Positions 30,281 through 39,902 of a stretch of 64,000 nt of DNA are shown one piece after another. A program made the translations under genes and the position numbers. Origin of the DNA: an uncultured Lactococcus sp. GTDB taxonomy: Bacteria; Bacillota; Bacilli; Lactobacillales; Streptococcaceae. Under the pieces are notes generated by a model that worked only from the letters and a program-made list of their open reading frames with translations, searched no databases and was not told the origin of the DNA. Location of the stretch: contig NZ_CAKPUG010000001.1 of assembly GCF_934191625.1 (NCBI RefSeq), positions 310,001 through 374,000 on the forward strand, in the 5' to 3' direction. How positions within the stretch are numbered: position 1 is the stretch's first letter; each line of letters starts with the position of its first letter.

Positions 30281-30313
30281 TAAAAGCCCCGATTAAGTGT
30301 CGGAGCTTTTTTT
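30281..30313. terminator. Bidirectional terminator between desulfurase gene and cysK
   Basis: AAAGCCCCGA / TCGGaGCTTTTTTT, with A run on the left and T run on the right. Confidence 0.85.
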
Positions 30314-30384
30314 ATCAGTTGTTTAAGTAAAGAGGTGGCTAAAATATAACTATTGATGTTTCTCTTAAGTTGAAAGTTTAAGAA

Positions 30385-31305
30385 TTAAAAATCATAGAGC
30401 TCTGTAGAGAGATAGCGCTCGCCATTGTCTGCAGATAGGGTCAATACTTTTTTTCCTTTACCTAATTTTTTCGCTACTTCAAGAGCAGCCCAAATCGCTG
30501 CTCCGCTTGAGATTCCTACAAGAAAGCCTTGACTAAAACCGATCTCGCGCGCAGTGGCAAAAGCTTCTTCAACAGGAACATCAATTACTTCATCATAAGA
30601 AGAAGTGTCCAAAGCTTTAGGGATAAAAGGAACACCAATTCCTTGAAGTTTATGGGGCTGTGGTTGCCCGCCTGTTAAGACAGGAGAACTTGCAGGTTCT
30701 ACCGCATAACTTTTGAGCTTAGGATTCGCTTTTTTCAGTACATGAGAAACCCCAGAAATAGTTCCACCGGTTCCCGCACCAGCCACAAAAGCATCCAAAC
30801 CTGTTTCACCAAAAACGTCCAGTATTTCTACAGCTGTTGTGGCTTCGTGAGCAGCTGGGTTAGCTGGATTGTCAAATTGTAGTGGAAGGAACCATTCTTT
30901 TTCTTCTGCAAGACGTTCTGCTGTAGCAATAGCTTCATTCATTCCTCCGGCAGCTGGAGTTAAAATAAGTTCAGCACCGTAAGCTTGAATTAATTTACGG
31001 CGTTCAAGTGAGAAAGTTTCAGGCATAACAATTACGACCTTATAACCTAAAGCGGCCCCCACAAAGGCAAGTCCAATTCCAGTATTACCAGAAGTTGGTT
31101 CAATAATGGTTCCACCCGCTTTTAGAAGTCCATCTTGCTCTGCTTGGCGGATCATATTAAGTGCTATACGGTCTTTTACAGATCCACCAGGATTGAATGC
31201 TTCGAGTTTCACGTAGACTTCAGCACTGTTTTCAGGGAGGTTGCTAAGCTTGATAATTGGAGTTTGACCAATAAGTTCAGTAATATTTTCGTAGATTTTA
31301 GACAT
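30385..31305 (-). CDS. cysK: Cysteine synthase A
   Basis: O-acetylserine sulfhydrylase, PLP enzyme making cysteine from O-acetylserine and sulfide. The lysine site is in [13 protein letters not shown] (about residues 36-48), the substrate loop TSGNTG near 67, and the phosphate loop [10 protein letters not shown] near 175. Length 306 is normal. The minus-strand ATG follows AAAAGGAG. A TATAAT-like -10 (with TATACA 17 bases before) lies at about 31340 on the minus strand. It converges with a cysteine desulfurase, so sulfur assimilation and mobilisation genes share a terminator. Confidence 0.97.
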   Translation of the reverse strand: MSKIYENITELIGQTPIIKLSNLPENSAEVYVKLEAFNPGGSVKDRIALNMIRQAEQDGLLKAGGTIIEPTSGNTGIGLAFVGAALGYKVVIVMPETFSLERRKLIQAYGAELILTPAAGGMNEAIATAERLAEEKEWFLPLQFDNPANPAAHEATTAVEILDVFGETGLDAFVAGAGTGGTISGVSHVLKKANPKLKSYAVEPASSPVLTGGQPQPHKLQGIGVPFIPKALDTSSYDEVIDVPVEEAFATAREIGFSQGFLVGISSGAAIWAALEVAKKLGKGKKVLTLSADNGERYLSTELYDF

Positions 31306-31488
31306 ACAATTCTCCTTTTATATTGAACATTCTACTTCCTATTATAAACCCTACTTTACCAGTTGTATATAGGAAAAGCGAATAAGCGCTATAAAAATAT
31401 AATATTAACGGTTATATAGTTTTACATTAGATAATAAATAGTATATACTTAGAAATAATGAATATCTTATTAATGGAGTTTTTATAAA

Positions 31489-32418
31489 ATGCATACAAAA
31501 CACAAATTTTTATTTGGCGCAGCAGCTGTAGCCCTTACAAGTCTTGGGGCTGTAAAAGCACAAGCAATGTCAGTTCAAGAGTTAGCTGAAGCAGCAACTC
31601 CAGTCGCAAACGAGTATGGACTTTATCCATCTGTTATGATTGCCCAAGGTATTTTGGAAAGTAGTGCTGGACAAAGTGCATTGGCAGTTAACTATAACAA
31701 TATCTTTGGTGTGAAATACACTTCAGGAAATCCAGTTTATTTACCTACTCAAGAGTTTCTTGATGGACAGATGCACAATGTTGTGGAGCCCTTCCAAGCT
31801 TATTCCTCTGTTGCAGAGGCTTGTGCTGCACAAGCACGGTTATTGCGCGGTTCTTTCTTGTACTCAGGCGTTTGGCGTGAAAATACAAGCTCTTATCAAG
31901 ATGCAACAGCTTGGTTGCAAGGTCGTTATGCCACAGATCCAAATTATGCTTCAAAACTAAACGCAGTTATAGCACAATATGGTTTAACAGCTTATGATGG
32001 TGGAGAAGTAGCTACAACTTCTACAACAAGTTATGTGACAACCACAACTTCTACAGACACAAGTTCGTATGGTTCACAAACTTATACTGTTCAAGAAGGT
32101 GATACAGTGTATGATATTGCCGCTCACTATGGTGTGTCAATGGACGCTATTCTTTCACAAAATGGTCTTTCAGCTACTGATCATATCTTACAAGGTCAAG
32201 TTCTCCAAATTCCATCAGCAGGTACTAGTGAAACGACGACAATATCAACTACTAGCGCTTCAACGATGTCTACAAGCACCGTTTCAAGTTCTTACACTGT
32301 CCAATCAGGTGATACTTTAACCTCTATTGCTTCTGTTTATGGAAGAACAGCAGACGAGCTTGCCGCAATGAACGGAATTACAGGGAATATCTATCCTGGA
32401 CAAACGTTATCTGTATAA
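31489..32418 (+). CDS. Secreted glucosaminidase with two LysM domains
   Basis: 309-residue autolysin-type enzyme. A signal peptide (about residues 1-26, ending VKAQA) is followed by a GH73-like N-acetylglucosaminidase domain with MIAQGILESSAGQS (catalytic Glu near residue 54) and NNIFGVKY. A Thr/Ser-rich linker then joins two LysM peptidoglycan-binding modules (YTVQEGDTVYDIA near residue 203, YTVQSGDTLTSIA near residue 266). It resembles lactococcal Acm enzymes; which one cannot be said. Expected to act in septum cleavage or wall turnover outside the cell. Confidence 0.92.
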   Translation: MHTKHKFLFGAAAVALTSLGAVKAQAMSVQELAEAATPVANEYGLYPSVMIAQGILESSAGQSALAVNYNNIFGVKYTSGNPVYLPTQEFLDGQMHNVVEPFQAYSSVAEACAAQARLLRGSFLYSGVWRENTSSYQDATAWLQGRYATDPNYASKLNAVIAQYGLTAYDGGEVATTSTTSYVTTTTSTDTSSYGSQTYTVQEGDTVYDIAAHYGVSMDAILSQNGLSATDHILQGQVLQIPSAGTSETTTISTTSASTMSTSTVSSSYTVQSGDTLTSIASVYGRTADELAAMNGITGNIYPGQTLSV

Positions 32419-32445
32419 TAAAAAATAACTGCCTGTTAGGCCTAA

Positions 32446-32471
32446 TAAAAAAGCCTACACAGGCTTTTTTA
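32446..32471. terminator. Bidirectional terminator
   Basis: AAAAAAGCCT / AGGCTTTTTT hairpin with loop ACAC between convergent genes. Confidence 0.9.
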
Positions 32472-32473
32472 TA

Positions 32474-33100
32474 TTAGAAAAATGGATTGTAAAATTTTTC
32501 TTTTCCAATCGTTGTAATTGGACCATGTCCTGGATAAACCGTATAATCCTCTGGAAGACTAAAAAGTTTTTCTTCAATGGACTGTAGTAATTGACCATGA
32601 TTACCGGTGGGAAGGTCTGTTCTCCCAATAGCACCTGCAAAAAGTGCATCCCCAGAAAATACAACAGCTTCTTCTTTGAAAACAAGACTTATTCCTCCTG
32701 TAGAATGTCCTGGAGTGTGACATACGTGAAATTTTAGTCCGGAGATATTATAAGGCGTATCACAGACATAATATTCATCTACCTCAGTCCTACAAGTTAC
32801 GGGAAAGGGCAACATTAAAGTTGAAGCATTGAGCTCAGGATTTTTGAGCCAATCTTTTTCATTTTCGTGTAGATAAACTTTAGCTTTAGGATATGCTTTC
32901 TTAAGTGTATCAAGACCCATAATATGGTCAAAATGCGCATGCGTCAAGAGAATTGCAATTAAAGGTTTGCCAATTTCTTGAAGTTTTACAATAATCTTTT
33001 CTGGTTGACTTCCAGGATCAATAAGTAAACTAAAAGCAGAATTGCTCAGGATATAAGCATTTTCCTGAGCAATTTCACTAACGATTTTCTCGATTTTCAT
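32474..33100 (-). CDS. MBL-fold metallo-hydrolase (glyoxalase II-like)
   Basis: 208-residue metallo-beta-lactamase-fold hydrolase with the binuclear zinc motif THAHFDH (near residue 53), the second-site HTPGHSTGG near 131, GDALF near 149 and the last histidine in YPGHGP near 190. Length and motifs match the YqgX/GloB-like subfamily, which acts on thioesters or related small substrates; the real substrate is unknown. It starts three bases after the pbp1A stop, so the three minus-strand genes recU-pbp1A-this probably form an operon. Confidence 0.9.
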   Translation of the reverse strand: MKIEKIVSEIAQENAYILSNSAFSLLIDPGSQPEKIIVKLQEIGKPLIAILLTHAHFDHIMGLDTLKKAYPKAKVYLHENEKDWLKNPELNASTLMLPFPVTCRTEVDEYYVCDTPYNISGLKFHVCHTPGHSTGGISLVFKEEAVVFSGDALFAGAIGRTDLPTGNHGQLLQSIEEKLFSLPEDYTVYPGHGPITTIGKEKFYNPFF

Positions 33101-33103
33101 AAA

Positions 33104-35218
33104 TTAATTTCCTGTTACACTAAGGTCAGAGCCCTGTTTTACGACATCACTTGGCATTTGCCAATCAGCCACAGATGTCGGATCAGGATACAAGTCGGAC
33201 ATCATGGCTTTGAAAACCTTAGCAGCAATGTACATATTTTCGCCATAGACAGGTTGTAGTCTATTTTTATAACCGGTCCATACGGCCATAGAATACTGTG
33301 GTGTGTATCCGACAAAGTTTTCGTCTGGCGCCATTGATCCGCCCTGCAGTTGAGCTTGAGTAATTCCAGCTGTTTCAAGTGCTTTTGGATATTCAGCGTC
33401 ATCATAATTTGAAGTTCCTGTTTTACCTGCTTCAGGAAGACCAGGAGTCTGTGCGTAAAGTCCCGTTGAGAGAGCAGGAATGGTGCCATCATTCCCTTTG
33501 ATAACGTCTTTAAGGATATCAGTAATAAGATAAGCTGTTGAAGACTTCATCGCACGTGTGCGTTCTGGTTCATAGTTTTTTGTTGAACCGTCAGGCATTA
33601 CGATTTTTGACACATAATAGGGTTTAGTATAAATACCGTCATTAGAAAAAGCAGCATAGGCAGCAGCCATACGTTCAGAGCTTGCTCCGTACTGTGGATC
33701 ATTACTTCTAGAGTTACTAGAGATACCATTAGAAAAAGTCATAGTACCCGGCTCAAAAGTTGGTTTACCTTCGGCATCAGTCCCTGTTTCTACAGGATAC
33801 TTAAAGCCAAGCTTGTTGGCAAAAGCAGTTGCATTTTCTAATCCAACAGCTGCTAACGTTTTAATAGCAGGGATGTTACGAGAAAGAGCTAAAGCTTGAC
33901 GCACAGAGATGTTCCCAAGGTATTGGTTGTCCCAGTTATTAAGTTGGATATTTTGAGCGTCTGGATAAAAGTAGGGACCCGAGTCAGAAATAGTCTGGGC
34001 AGTACTAGTGTAAATACCATTTTCAAAGGCAGGTGCGTAATCAATAAGAGGTTTCATTGTTGAACCCCAGTCACGAGTGGATTCTGTAGCTAGATTTGAA
34101 CCAAAAGGTACTATTTCTTGCTTACGGCCACCAATTTGCGCGGCTACACCACCTGTTTGTGTATTAATCAAAGTTGAAGCTACTTGTAGCTCATCGTCCG
34201 TAAAAGGTACAGACTCATTAGTATTGACAATATCGAAGAGATTTTTTTGTGCCTTGCTATCAAGAGTGGTATAGATTTTCAAACCAGCATTGGGTGCATC
34301 AGTTCCTGTTTCGTGATTTGCTTGCTTAATAGCTTCGGTGATGAAGTCATTAGCATATTCGGGAATATTTGCGCCAGGTTTCAAATCCTGTAAGCCCTCA
34401 TCAATTGGGGTATTAAGTGCTTCATCCTTTTGCTTCTCGGTAATTTTACCATAACGGAACATCGAATTAATGACTAAATCGCGGCGATATTTTGCAGCTT
34501 CAGGATTTTTATAAGGATTATAAGTATTTGGTGCTTGCGGCATTCCAGCAAGGAGAGCCAACTGTGCGATAGATAACTCAGTCAATGGTTTATTATAGTA
34601 GGCTTGAGAAGCAGTCCCCATCCCGTAGTAACCATTGGCCATGTTCACTTTATTGACATAGGCCGTAAATATTTGCTCCTTTGACCATTTTTGATCTAAC
34701 TGCAAAGCCAGCCAAGCTTCTTGTATTTTGACTTTCATGTTCTGGTCCGATGAGTCTGTGGAGAAGAAAGAAAGTTTGATTAACTGCATATCTAAGGTTG
34801 AACCACCTTGCGTATGACCCCCACGCAAGTTGTTGACCAAAGAGCCAGCAATACGTATTGGGTCGACACCACGTGTATTGAAAAAGCGACGGTCTTCAAT
34901 CGAAGTCACCGCATTAACCAGCATGACGGGAATATTGTCCGTCTGTACTAAATCACGCTGTTCTGCTCCCAAAGTAGCAATGACATTCTCATCCTTGTCA
35001 TACACGACCGTTGATGGGGGCGATTGCAATTTACTCATGTCTAATTTCGGAGCATCCTTTGCATAATAGATAAAGAGCGCACCGGCAGCAACAAAAGTCA
35101 AAATAATTGTAGAAAAAATCAGAATTAAAGCCCATTTCAATGTCGAAATGAGGGATCTTTTGACTGCAGAATTTTTATTTCGGTTAATTTTTGATTTTTT
35201 TCGTTTGTTAGTAGGAAT
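33104..35218 (-). CDS. pbp1A: Class A penicillin-binding protein 1A
   Basis: Bifunctional peptidoglycan synthase: one membrane helix, then glycosyltransferase (EDRRFFNTRGVD near residue 108, QGGSTLDMQLIK, then the EAWLALQLDQKWSKEQI region) and transpeptidase (STMKPL with the active serine near residue 379, SRN near 437, KTGTSN near 601). The codon conventionally read as start is TTG at 35140, but the frame continues upstream through 26 basic codons (IPTNKRKKSKINRNKN..) to an ATT at 35218, which lies 7 bases after GAGGTG. Class A PBPs usually have such a basic cytoplasmic tail, so I take ATT as the likely start; TTG at 35140 has no ribosome site. It follows recU by one base, the classic recU-pbp1 pairing. 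Confidence 0.9.
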   Translation of the reverse strand: MPTNKRKKSKINRNKNSAVKRSLISTLKWALILIFSTIILTFVAAGALFIYYAKDAPKLDMSKLQSPPSTVVYDKDENVIATLGAEQRDLVQTDNIPVMLVNAVTSIEDRRFFNTRGVDPIRIAGSLVNNLRGGHTQGGSTLDMQLIKLSFFSTDSSDQNMKVKIQEAWLALQLDQKWSKEQIFTAYVNKVNMANGYYGMGTASQAYYNKPLTELSIAQLALLAGMPQAPNTYNPYKNPEAAKYRRDLVINSMFRYGKITEKQKDEALNTPIDEGLQDLKPGANIPEYANDFITEAIKQANHETGTDAPNAGLKIYTTLDSKAQKNLFDIVNTNESVPFTDDELQVASTLINTQTGGVAAQIGGRKQEIVPFGSNLATESTRDWGSTMKPLIDYAPAFENGIYTSTAQTISDSGPYFYPDAQNIQLNNWDNQYLGNISVRQALALSRNIPAIKTLAAVGLENATAFANKLGFKYPVETGTDAEGKPTFEPGTMTFSNGISSNSRSNDPQYGASSERMAAAYAAFSNDGIYTKPYYVSKIVMPDGSTKNYEPERTRAMKSSTAYLITDILKDVIKGNDGTIPALSTGLYAQTPGLPEAGKTGTSNYDDAEYPKALETAGITQAQLQGGSMAPDENFVGYTPQYSMAVWTGYKNRLQPVYGENMYIAAKVFKAMMSDLYPDPTSVADWQMPSDVVKQGSDLSVTGN

Positions 35219-35219
35219 T

Positions 35220-35870
35220 TTAATTCACCTCGCAAAGTTGATTAACGATATCCAAGTAAGGAATTCTAGGAATCTGATTTGATGGAAGTTGGTAAGCATG
35301 TTGCTTAATATAGTCAAGAGGAATAGATTTTAAGCCTTTTTTCTCTTGATAAAAACGAATCAAATTCTCAGAAGGCAAGTAGTAAGTTTCACCTAAAGCA
35401 GCAAAGTGTAAAAGAACAAAGGCAATGCCTTTCTGTTCAATGACTTTGGACATATGGACGATTTGATGCTCATGAAAATTTTTCAGCGGAAAACTTGTCT
35501 TCTGCTGGGTTTCCTTAGCTTCAAAATCAATATATCTTCCCCGATAGACGCCAGAATAATCTGTAGTCGAAGCCTGTCTAAAATAGGCTTCAGTAATTTT
35601 AGCACGGCTACGTTGGGGATAGTCAACTTTTACAATTTGAATAGGAGTCGGTTTTTTATGGATCACAGCGATATTATGTGCGAGATAATAATCATTTGTC
35701 GCATTAATCTCCGCTTCGAAGTTCATACCACGTTTACCAAATTTTACTGCCGATTTAGATTTTACCATATTCGACGTACTTTTCGCAGCGTTATGCACCA
35801 CTTTTTTTTCTGTTTGTTTTTCTGAAAAATTTTTTCTTTGTTTATTTAATCCTTGAGGATATTTTAGCAT
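35220..35870 (-). CDS. recU: Holliday junction resolvase RecU
   Basis: 216-residue nuclease for recombination and chromosome segregation. A basic N-terminal tail precedes [18 protein letters not shown], and the nuclease centre contains [21 protein letters not shown] with the conserved Asp, Glu and Lys of the family. Its TAA stop and the pbp1A start region overlap closely, so the two are transcribed together leftwards. A -10 like TTGCTATAAT lies on the minus strand near 35920. Confidence 0.95.
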   Translation of the reverse strand: MLKYPQGLNKQRKNFSEKQTEKKVVHNAAKSTSNMVKSKSAVKFGKRGMNFEAEINATNDYYLAHNIAVIHKKPTPIQIVKVDYPQRSRAKITEAYFRQASTTDYSGVYRGRYIDFEAKETQQKTSFPLKNFHEHQIVHMSKVIEQKGIAFVLLHFAALGETYYLPSENLIRFYQEKKGLKSIPLDYIKQHAYQLPSNQIPRIPYLDIVNQLCEVN

Positions 35871-36098
35871 GTGTGTTTTTCCATATATTAAATTGTTACT
35901 TCTATTGTATAATGTAATTATAGCAAATTATTTGTCTTTTGGATTATTACAGATGAATTGACATGTTATTGTAGCCATTTTCTTTTCTTCTCTTGCTTTG
36001 AATGCTAAGGGTCACTAAATAAAGGGGAGAAACTTGTTTTCATCTGATAGTGTTAAGATAAAAAATGTTAGAATAGATTTTGCAAGGAAGAAGCGGTT

Positions 36099-36626
36099 AT
36101 GAAGACTTTACTTATTATGGGTTACACCGCCTTTGATTTAGGGATTTTTGATGAAAAAGATATCAAAATCACAATTATCAAAAGGGCCTTCAGAAGAAGA
36201 TTGGAAGCTTACTTGGATAAAGGGCTAAAATGGGTGATTTTCACAGGAAACTTGGGTTTTGAATATTGGGCTTTACAAGTTTCTAAAGAATTACAAGACG
36301 AATATGATTTTCATATTGCAAGTATTTTTCCTTTTGAAACGCAGGGAAAGAACTGGAATGAGGCAAATCAAGCAAAATTACGCGAATTTAAAGATGTAGA
36401 TTATGTTAAATATGCTTACGAAGATTACGAAAATCCTAGTCAATTTCGTCAATACAACGAATTTCTACTCGAAAATTCGGATGGTTCTTTAGTTTTATAT
36501 GACGAAGAAAACGAAACGAAGCTTCACTTTATTACGAATAAGATGCAAAAGACATCAAACTATAATATGGAATTAATTAGATTTGAAGATTTACAAGAAA
36601 TTTGTGACGATATGAACAATGTGTAA
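36099..36626 (+). CDS. ypsA: YpsA family (DUF1273, SLOG-type) protein
   Basis: 175-residue protein of the SLOG/LOG-like superfamily. Visible are the N-terminal LIMGYTAFDLGIF, the central KWVIFTGNLGFEYWA (nucleotide-type loop near residues 45-59) and IASIFPFETQGKNWNE. YpsA affects cell division and stress in Bacillus and is commonly divergent from recU, as here. It starts at an ATG preceded by AAGGAAG. No terminator is clear after it. Confidence 0.92.
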   Translation: MKTLLIMGYTAFDLGIFDEKDIKITIIKRAFRRRLEAYLDKGLKWVIFTGNLGFEYWALQVSKELQDEYDFHIASIFPFETQGKNWNEANQAKLREFKDVDYVKYAYEDYENPSQFRQYNEFLLENSDGSLVLYDEENETKLHFITNKMQKTSNYNMELIRFEDLQEICDDMNNV

Positions 36627-36762
36627 CATAGACATAAATTCTTACACAATAGTAAAAAAACGCACTTTTTTTAATCTATAATTTTTGGTATAATAAGTAA
36701 CAAATAATAGCGCTGCTCGAGTTTAATAATTGGTTACAGCCTAGATAGAATGGGGAAAGAAA

Positions 36763-37155
36763 GTGGTTGATTTATACTTATCGCCTTCATGTACAAGTTG
36801 CCGTAAGGCACGTGCATGGTTGGACAAACACAGTGTCCCTTATACGGAGCACAACATTTTGACACAGCCGATGACAAATGATGACTTACGTAAAATTTTG
36901 TCAAAAACAGAAAATGGAACCGAAGATATTATTTCAATTCGGTCAAAAATATTTCAAAAACTTGCTTTGGATCTTGATGAGTTGACAATTAACGAGTTGA
37001 TTAATCTTGTAACAGAGTATCCAAACCTTTTACGTCGTCCGATTATCACAGATGATCGTTTGTTACAAATTGGTTTTAATGAAGACGAGATTCGTGCCTT
37101 CTTGCCTCGTCATTATCGTCGTGCGGAAATGAAACGTGCCGTAAACGACTTCTAA
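36763..37155 (+). CDS. Spx/ArsC-family regulator
   Basis: 130-residue thioredoxin-fold protein with the redox CXXC switch CTSC near residues 10-13 (LYLSPSCTSCRKARAW), the RPI motif LRRPIITDDRLLQIGFNEDEIRAFL, and the usual Spx length. Spx binds RNA polymerase alpha to redirect transcription under oxidative stress. Lactococci carry several Spx paralogues, so I do not name which one. The start is GTG at 36763 after GGGGAAAG. A TATAAT-like -10 lies near 36690. UPF0223 follows by 23 bases. Confidence 0.9.
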   Translation: MVDLYLSPSCTSCRKARAWLDKHSVPYTEHNILTQPMTNDDLRKILSKTENGTEDIISIRSKIFQKLALDLDELTINELINLVTEYPNLLRRPIITDDRLLQIGFNEDEIRAFLPRHYRRAEMKRAVNDF

Positions 37156-37178
37156 CTGAATAAGGGAGAGTGGAAATA

Positions 37179-37460
37179 ATGAAAGCTAATTATCAATATC
37201 CACTTGATTTAAGTTGGAGTACTGCTGAAATGACTGCAGTGCTCTCTTTTTTCAATCAAGTCGAAAATTTTTATGAGAGTAAAGTGAACAAGGAAGAATT
37301 CTTGGAGTCTTATAAAGCCTTCAAGAATATCGTTCCTTCTAAAATGCAAGAAAAACAGCTGGGACGAGAATTCGAAGAAAACAGTGGTTATTCGCTTTAT
37401 CGTGCCGTCAAGGAGGTACAAGCGAGTGAAAGACAATATGTTCGCTCTGCAAAAGCTTAA
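37179..37460 (+). CDS. UPF0223 family protein
   Basis: 93-residue conserved small protein ([30 protein letters not shown], then GYSLYRAVK) of unknown function. I choose ATG 37179, which gives the usual [10 protein letters not shown] start, over an in-frame ATG nine bases before. It overlaps the inositol-monophosphatase-family gene by 35 bases, the same pairing as yktA and yktC in Bacillus. Confidence 0.88.
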   Translation: MKANYQYPLDLSWSTAEMTAVLSFFNQVENFYESKVNKEEFLESYKAFKNIVPSKMQEKQLGREFEENSGYSLYRAVKEVQASERQYVRSAKA

Positions 37461-38214
37461 ACAAGCAAAAGCTTGGGTCAGAGAAGCAGGGGCTTTTCTT
37501 CGCGACAATATTCATCAAACAATGGAAGTTTCGCAAAAAAGTAACTTTAGTGATTTAGTGACGAATTTTGATCAACAAGTTCAAGAAATTATCATTGAAG
37601 AAATTAGCAAGAACTACCCTGAGGATAAAATTTTAGCAGAAGAAGCAGGACGCAATACAGCAACTTTTGATCGTAATCAAGAAAATTTTTGGGTTTTGGA
37701 TCCAATTGATGGCACCATAAATTTTATTGTACAGCAAGATAACTTTGCTGTAATGCTGGCTTATTACGAAAAAGGGCAGCCACATTTTGGACTAATTCTT
37801 AATGTTATGGCGGATAAACTCTATTGGAATAACGCCCAAGAAGTTTTTTGTAACGATAAAAGACTTTCCTACACACCGCAAGTATTGGAAAAAAGTCTGC
37901 TTTCAATTAATTCAATGATTTATCGCAAAAATTTATATAATCTGACGGAGTTTAGTTTAAATACTTTAGGCGTGAGGATGTTAGGCAGTGCTGGAATTGC
38001 TTATGCAGACCTTCTTGAAGGGAAGATAAACGCTTATTTTAGCCGTTTACAACCTTGGGATTATGCCGCGGGAGGTATTTTAACCGAAAAACTAGGTTTT
38101 GTAACCAGAACCTTTGAAGGAGAAACTCCCAATCTTATAGATCGACAGTATGTTTATAGCCTACCTGCGGATTTAGTGGAACAATTAATACAAAGGACAG
38201 ACATAATCCTGTAA
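37426..38214 (+). CDS. Inositol monophosphatase family protein
   Basis: 262-residue Mg-dependent phosphatase: EEAGRN (metal Glu near residue 70), the hallmark [12 protein letters not shown] near residue 87 and the C-terminal [11 protein letters not shown] motif near 205. It starts at GTG 37426, nine bases after AAGGAGG, inside the previous gene. Substrate could be inositol phosphate, a sugar phosphate or PAP; the sequence does not decide. It follows UPF0223 in one transcript. Confidence 0.88.
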   Translation: MKDNMFALQKLKQAKAWVREAGAFLRDNIHQTMEVSQKSNFSDLVTNFDQQVQEIIIEEISKNYPEDKILAEEAGRNTATFDRNQENFWVLDPIDGTINFIVQQDNFAVMLAYYEKGQPHFGLILNVMADKLYWNNAQEVFCNDKRLSYTPQVLEKSLLSINSMIYRKNLYNLTEFSLNTLGVRMLGSAGIAYADLLEGKINAYFSRLQPWDYAAGGILTEKLGFVTRTFEGETPNLIDRQYVYSLPADLVEQLIQRTDIIL

Positions 38215-38216
38215 AG

Positions 38217-38244
38217 TTGACGAAAAGATTCATTGTGCTATAAT
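38217..38244 (+). promoter_or_regulatory. murA promoter
   Basis: TTGACG (38217-38222), 16-base spacer ending TGC, TATAAT (38239-38244); leader about 36 bases. Confidence 0.75.
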
Positions 38245-38286
38245 TTAGGGTGTCTTTCAGAATAAAGAAATTATAGGAATGTATAA

Positions 38287-39570
38287 ATGGATAAAATAAT
38301 TGTCAAGGGGGGAAATACCCGTCTTAAAGGAACTGTAGAAATTGAAGGAGCCAAAAATGCTGTTCTGCCTTTGCTTGCAGCGACACTTTTGCCAAGCGAG
38401 GGAGAAATTATTCTTCGTAATGTTCCTATCTTGAGCGATGTTTACATGATGAACAATTTAGTGGATCATCTTGGAGTGGACTTAGAGTTTTCAGAAGAAA
38501 GCAAGACCGTGCATGCCCAAGCAGCAGCTAAAGTAAAAACAAAAGCACCATACGAATTTGTAAGTAAGATGCGTGCCTCTATCGTTGTCATGGGACCAAT
38601 ATTGGCCCGTAATGGTCATGCTCGGGTCTCTATGCCTGGCGGATGTTCAATCGGATCACGCCCTATTGACCTCCACTTACGTGGCTTTGAATTAATGGGT
38701 GCAGTGATTACTCAAGAAGCGGGTTACATTGAAGCTAAAGCTGAAAAGCTTCGTGGCGCATACATCTATTTGGATTTCCCATCAGTAGGGGCCACACAAA
38801 ACTTGATGATGGCTGCTACTTTAGCAGAAGGAACAACAACTTTAGAAAATGCAGCACGCGAGCCTGAAATTGTTGACCTTGCAAATTGGCTCAATAAGAT
38901 GGGCGCAAATGTCAAAGGTGCCGGTACAGATACAATTATTATAAAAGGTGTTAAAAAAATGCATGGTGCTAATCATGCTGTGGTACAAGACCGTATCGAA
39001 GCTGGAACCTTTATGGTGGCAGCGGCAATGACACAAGGTGACGTGCTAATTAAAGATGCCGTCCGTGAACACAACCGTCCCTTAATTTCTAAATTAATCG
39101 AAATGGGTGTAGAGTTTGTTCAAGAAGAAGAAGGACTTCGTGTTCTTGGGCCAGAAGTCTTGAAGGCAACAAATGTTAAAACTTTACCACATCCTGGCTT
39201 CCCAACTGATATGCAATCTCAAATGACGGCTGCTCAAGCCATAGCAAATGGAGAATCAACAATGATTGAAACGGTTTTTGAAAATCGTTTCCAGCATCTT
39301 GAAGAAATGCGTCGTATGGGCTTAACAGTAGATATTACACGTAACACAGCCATTATCCAAGGCACACGTAACTTGCAAGGTGCACAAGTTAAATCGACAG
39401 ATTTACGTGCAAGTGCAGCATTAATTTTGCTTGGTATGGTTGCACAAGGACAAACTACAGTACGGAAGCTGAGTCACCTTGATCGTGGCTATTACCGATT
39501 CCATGAAAAATTAAAATCACTTGGAGCAGATATTGAACGTGTTCCAGAACTTGAGGAAATTGATGATTAA
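38287..39570 (+). CDS. murA: UDP-N-acetylglucosamine 1-carboxyvinyltransferase
   Basis: First committed step of peptidoglycan synthesis, adding enolpyruvate to UDP-GlcNAc. N-terminal [15 protein letters not shown], the PEP-binding cysteine in [16 protein letters not shown] (near residue 119; fosfomycin target), and [10 protein letters not shown] near 380. Length 427 is normal. Firmicutes usually have two MurA paralogues; the following epuA gene matches the streptococcal murA1 locus. Its stop overlaps epuA. Confidence 0.96.
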   Translation: MDKIIVKGGNTRLKGTVEIEGAKNAVLPLLAATLLPSEGEIILRNVPILSDVYMMNNLVDHLGVDLEFSEESKTVHAQAAAKVKTKAPYEFVSKMRASIVVMGPILARNGHARVSMPGGCSIGSRPIDLHLRGFELMGAVITQEAGYIEAKAEKLRGAYIYLDFPSVGATQNLMMAATLAEGTTTLENAAREPEIVDLANWLNKMGANVKGAGTDTIIIKGVKKMHGANHAVVQDRIEAGTFMVAAAMTQGDVLIKDAVREHNRPLISKLIEMGVEFVQEEEGLRVLGPEVLKATNVKTLPHPGFPTDMQSQMTAAQAIANGESTMIETVFENRFQHLEEMRRMGLTVDITRNTAIIQGTRNLQGAQVKSTDLRASAALILLGMVAQGQTTVRKLSHLDRGYYRFHEKLKSLGADIERVPELEEIDD

Positions 39571-39748
39571 AAAAACGATTAAAGTATTGGGTGTTCGTCT
39601 TTCATTAGTCTTTTTAGTCCTTGTACTTGTCCTTATAGCAGGTGCAGCGGGCTTGATGTTAGGCTATGGTGTACTAGGTGGAGGACAAGCATCTCGTGTT
39701 TTTAGTGGCAACTTATGGCAAGAAGTCATACACCGTTTAAATCCCTAA
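39563..39748 (+). CDS. epuA: EpuA-like small membrane protein
   Basis: 61-residue protein with one strongly hydrophobic helix (about residues 11-35, [21 protein letters not shown]) and a short C-terminal domain with GYGVLGGG and LNP ending. EpuA-like proteins (also listed as an RNA polymerase beta-associated DUF) lie after murA in streptococci and lactococci. I start at ATG 39563, overlapping the murA stop by eight bases, not at the ATG 42 bases upstream in the murA frame region. Confidence 0.8.
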   Translation: MIKKTIKVLGVRLSLVFLVLVLVLIAGAAGLMLGYGVLGGGQASRVFSGNLWQEVIHRLNP

Positions 39749-39774
39749 AAAGTTTGCCTTGGCAAGCTTTTTTT
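39747..39774 (+). terminator. Rho-independent terminator of murA-epuA
   Basis: AAAGTTTGCC / GGCAAGCTTT hairpin and T run. Confidence 0.88.
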
Positions 39775-39902
39775 ATGACTTCAACTTAAAGAAAAGCAAG
39801 AAAAATAATCGTTCAAAAAGTTGAATTAAGTCAGTTTTTATGCTATTCTAGAAAGGTATGAAATTTCTGAGCTCAAGGCTCATAAATAAGGAGAAATAAT
39901 TA

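Noticed and set aside
35454..35825. 123-codon plus-strand frame opposite recU
   Set aside because: Shadow of recU; no start signal and low-complexity composition.
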